Source: Rusavskia elegans
Taxonomy: Eukaryota > Ascomycota > Lecanoromycetes > Teloschistales > Teloschistaceae
Direction: 5' to 3'
DNA length: 64,000 nt
Assembly (NCBI GenBank): GCA_011316305.1
Contig: SAUG01000075.1
Coordinates: 62,001-126,000 of the forward strand
Below are positions 60,632-64,000 of the stretch, piece by piece. Under the pieces are notes generated by a model, which searched no databases, was not told the origin of the DNA, and saw nothing but the letters and a program-made list of their open reading frames with translations. Numbering within the stretch: position 1 is the first letter of the stretch; each line of letters starts with the position of its first letter. A program made the position numbers and the translations under genes.

Positions 60632-61877
60632 ATAAATAACAGAAAGGTCGATTTCTCCGTAGATTCGTTAATATTACGCTAGAAACTTAGTATAAAATAG
60701 TTCTAGGCCTAGAAAACTTATTAGTATTCGTCTTTAAATTCTATATTACGGGTATAACGTACTACCGATTAGATATAGTCGGAAATCGAATATTAGAAAC
60801 GGATATTATCGATCGAAAACTTATTAGCTCGAAGAAACGTTATAGCGTTAGATATATATATTTTAAAACGCTGGGTAAACAGTTTTTCCTATATTTAAAT
60901 TCTTTTTCCTCTTTAAAATACTATTCGATAAACGTTATTAAATTCTATAACGTACTAGATTTAAGCTATTCTTCGGAGATATAGATAAAAGTATTTGCGA
61001 ACGTATAAAAATTCTAGGATCTACGTAAAAGTTTTAGCTTGACTAAAAAAGAGATAAATATTACGGTATTAGATATAATCGTCGATAATAACGAAATTTC
61101 CTTTACTATAGATAGACTATAATAGGTAAAAATTAAAATAGCCGATTTCGGATATTTTAAGTTTATCTTTTTATTCTTTATTTTTTACTACTTTAATAAG
61201 ATTTCGAATTCCGCCGTCGTTAGTACTACCGTAATCGGAGGGGATAGGTAAACTTTTACGAAATAACTTACGTAATAAAACCTCGCTAGAAAGAGATTTT
61301 AGAGGTCCGACGAACGAATTTAGCGGTAAGATACCTAGTTTCTCCTTCGTTTAAGCTTGAAAAAGGAGTTTAATCTCGTCTATAGATAATTTAAGCTCGC
61401 CGAATTATTTATAGCTCTTTTTAAACTCTTTATTAATAATATTACTAGTATCGTTAACCTAGATTTAGATTTCGCTAACGTTTTTCTAAGCGTTTTCTAC
61501 CGTAGTTTATAATCTAGTAAAAAGCGAATTACGTAGCCTCTTCCTAAGGCTTCTAGCTCGTTAATTAACGAAGCTGCTAGAAGGCTCGCTTCTAATACCG
61601 ATAAGATTATTATCTTCTATATTAAATTTACCGAAATCTAATACTAGGTCTTCTACGTTACTAGATATAGTAACGTAGATTCGTAAAGCGAGTAAGATAA
61701 GGTAAAGGCGATTAACTTTTATTTAATCCCGACGGAATTAGCTTATATTTACTAGAAAGTAGTTAGAGATAATTCGAATTTCCGGAAAGTTTGAAAGACT
61801 ACGTTCGCTAGCGTAGATTTAAAATAAGCCTACGTATAATAACGTAGGATAATCAAAATATCTTTATTACTACTAAT

Positions 61878-62059
61878 TATTATAACGAGTTTAAATATAG
61901 ATAATAATTAGATAGTAGAAGGATAATTATTCTATAGAAGATGCCTGCGGATATAAAAAATACGTGCCAAGGCCGCTATCTAATCTAGCGAGCCGTACTA
62001 AATCTAATCGAGCAATTTATCATATACCTTTCGGCTTTATAAAAGCTTGTTCTATAATA
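61878..62059. repeat. LTR (182 bp), right copy of split element
   Basis: It begins TATTATAACGAG and ends CTATAATA, followed by the duplication GAACC. Confidence 0.85.
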
Positions 62060-62170
62060 GAACCGATTTGGTTCGGTATTTAAAAAAGTTAGAATTAATT
62101 CAGTTTGAATCCGAAATATAAATCTGGATTCGAAATCCGATTCGACGGCCAATACCGCCAATCTACTCGT
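62060..62170. repeat. MITE-1, right part of the split copy
   Basis: Continuation of 51900-52143 after the LTR element; it ends near GCCAATCTA. Confidence 0.65.
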
Positions 62171-63270
62171 AATATATAGTTATATTTTAATTTTAAAAAT
62201 TTATTTTTAATATTAAAAATGTAAAATTTTTAAATTTTATTATATTTATAAAAAAAATATTAATAGATTCGAAATTAATAGTAACTATTAAAAAATAACC
62301 AGTTCTAAAATTTTATCGGAAAATATAAATCTTATTAAAATTTAAAAACTTTTATCGGCGTTTTATTTACTAGTACTTTCGGATTATAACGTTTCTAACG
62401 AGTTTATTTATAGAGAATATTAGCGGAAAAAAATCAAAACCGCTTCGTTATACTATTAGAATCTAAAAAACTTTTAAAAAATTAAAATATACTTTCGATA
62501 CTACCGGGCTATTATAGAATTTCGATCTAGAAAAAAAAATATATCGAAATTAATATCTCTAGAATCGGATTAGCTGGAATTATATTTTAATCTAATAAAA
62601 ATAGTCGCTAGCGTCCAAGAAATTTCTAGTTAAAGAAAATAATTTCTATCGAATATAATATAAAACGTATAATATCGAATTACTCGTTATTATAAAAGTT
62701 TCCGAAAAATAAAATACTATTTTAAAAGCGTAAAATATATAGTAAAAGTCTAAACGGATTAGAATAATTTAAAATATATTATAGTAGTTAAATACTATAA
62801 TATTTGGTAATATTACTAGATTAATTGATTAGCTACTATTGATTTCGATAATTTCTATTATTTAAAAAAAACGAATCTAGCTAATCTACTATCTAGAAAA
62901 CTGGATTATAAAAATATTTATCTTTAAATCTAAACGATATTATTTATATACTAATAAAAACCAAATTTTCGTAAATAAAATTTCCATATTTAACCGTTTT
63001 GATTATAAATAGTTCGAAATAATTACGTTTTACGCGGGTATATAACTAAAAGGCCTAAAAAGTTTTTTATAAAATCTAAAAATTCTAAAAATAATAGAAT
63101 TAACTTTCTACTATTAAAAAAAAGACGCGATATATTTTATATATCGAGATTATTACCGAATATAATAGATTTTCGACGTAGTAGTAATAGATTAGTAATG
63201 ACTATTTCTAATAAAAAATATAATAATAAAATAAATTCTATTACTAGAAATATATATTATAGCTTTAATT
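62171..63270. other. Unassigned RIP-degraded DNA
   Basis: AT-rich with some CG-containing words, no open frame and no partner seen. Confidence 0.4.
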
Positions 63271-63420
63271 AGATTGGCCGTCGAATCGGATTTCGAACTC
63301 GGATTTATATTTTTGGTTCTAGACTGGTCGTCGGGTCGGATTTTTTATAGTTCGATCTAATTCGAATTCGGATCGAAATCGGGTATCCGAATTTAATTTA
63401 CTAAAACGCCAAAATTATAT
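63271..63420. repeat. MITE-1 pieces (two left ends)
   Basis: TAGATTGGCCGTCGAATCGG at 63,271, and a second start CTAGACTGGTCGTCGGGTCG about 50 bp later: one copy inserted at the end of another. Confidence 0.5.
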
Positions 63421-64000
63421 ATAAAAATATAATTCTAAAATTAAAGTATTATTTTTCTCCTATATTATACTGTTTATAAAACTCTATTTTTTTCTAACGA
63501 TATACTATAAAAGTATAGTAAAGACTCGAGAAAATAGAATCGGAAAAGATAAAAGAAAATTTTATAATACTATAATATCGGTAATATTCTAGAATAATAT
63601 ATTCTAAATAGTCTAGTTAATAATCTATCGAAAGAAATATAAATAAAAGCCTAAAACCGTCGCTTTTTAGAAAATCTATAGATACTAGAAAGGCTTCGAA
63701 CCTTTTATTTTTAAAGTACTTTTTACTAGACTATATTATAAAATCTTTACCGATATTACTACTATAAATATAAATCGAAAAATAGATAGAAGATAAAATA
63801 TAGTATAAATAGTTTAATAGAATATAATAAAAAGTTATATAACTGCTATTCTAATAAATAAATATATTATTTTACTATATTATTTTATCTATCCGACTAT
63901 ATTTATTATTTATAGGATATTAACTAGTCGTAATCTATCTTTAATATATTACTATTTAGTAGACGGACGCCTAGTTTATTAAAAGATTAATATAGAATCT
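63421..64000 (-). repeat. Unclassified repeat family Y, copy 3 (cut by window end)
   Basis: Reverse complement of about 45,764-46,380. The shared block includes agtaatatcggtaaagattt on the minus strand. Confidence 0.6.

Larger units (their letters stand above)
52144..62059 (-). mobile_element. LTR element with 182-bp LTRs and a Gag-protease remnant, split by a copia element
   Basis: The LTRs at 52144-52325 and 61878-62059 are both exactly 182 bp and are RIP-damaged versions of the LTRs at 40535-42483. The target duplication is GAACC. Without the nested copia element the unit is about 3.2 kb. On the minus strand, at about 53,220-52,970, there is a retropepsin-like domain: YIDIGSGTSIIDR (D-[T/I]-G active site), then VYLVDNL and DFIIGLNYLKSF (the hydrophobic-hydrophobic-Gly motif). 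No reverse transcriptase or integrase is seen in the 2.85 kb of own internal DNA, so it was probably a gag-protease-only, non-autonomous element. Confidence 0.75.

Noticed and set aside
13991..64000. CRISPR-like regularly spaced repeats
   Set aside because: The repeats are dispersed transposons of hundreds of bases with insertion duplications, in a eukaryotic context.

Overview
This window looks like a chromosome segment of a filamentous ascomycete (Pezizomycotina). About 9.7 kb of normal, intron-bearing fungal genes (roughly 4.3-13.99 kb) sits inside AT-rich DNA that fills the rest of the 64 kb. The AT-rich DNA has almost no CpA/TpG dinucleotides, is very rich in TpA, and still carries CpG. 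That is the signature of repeat-induced point mutation (RIP). It is strongest in sequences that are visibly repeated, and there are no convincing long ORFs in it. Short introns with GTRNGY-type donors and CTRAY-like branch points, and the families of the four genes, also point to Pezizomycotina. I cannot name the species.

Gene island. (1) An Shr3-like ER chaperone of amino-acid permeases (+; a 55-nt first exon, then 4608-5209). (2) A large, 11-exon Mug190/tricalbin-like lipid-transfer protein with SMP and C2 domains (-; 10581 down to 5633). I reconstructed it exon by exon and it stays in frame to give 1258 residues. (3) A Dph4-type J-protein of diphthamide biosynthesis (+; 11302-11886), divergent from mug190. 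(4) A thioredoxin-PITH protein (+; three exons, 12435-13586). Shr3 and mug190 converge.

The mug190 gene has two unusual intron features. Introns 1 and 2 (199 and 210 bp) are diverged copies of each other, as expected of introner-like elements. The 200-bp intron at 6780-6979 only gives the right frame and a family-like protein if it is read as a stwintron, with a 71-bp internal intron splitting the G and T of the outer donor.

Repeat desert. I could resolve: about nine or ten copies of a ~425-bp tRNA-derived SINE with recognisable A and B boxes and target-site duplications; three RIP-damaged hAT transposon copies; an LTR family with 182-bp LTRs, one copy 1.95 kb and one copy 9.9 kb long (the latter split by a nested 6.7-kb Ty1/copia element, itself split by a SINE); a 6.3-kb LTR element with ~405-bp LTRs, plus a solo LTR of the same family; at least four MITE families; and two unclassified repeat families, each present in three copies. 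Many insertions have exact target-site duplications, so the order of insertion can be read. No functional tRNA, rRNA or CRISPR locus was seen. The unbroken AT-rich block from 14 to 64 kb could be pericentromeric or a large repeat isochore; the sequence alone does not decide.
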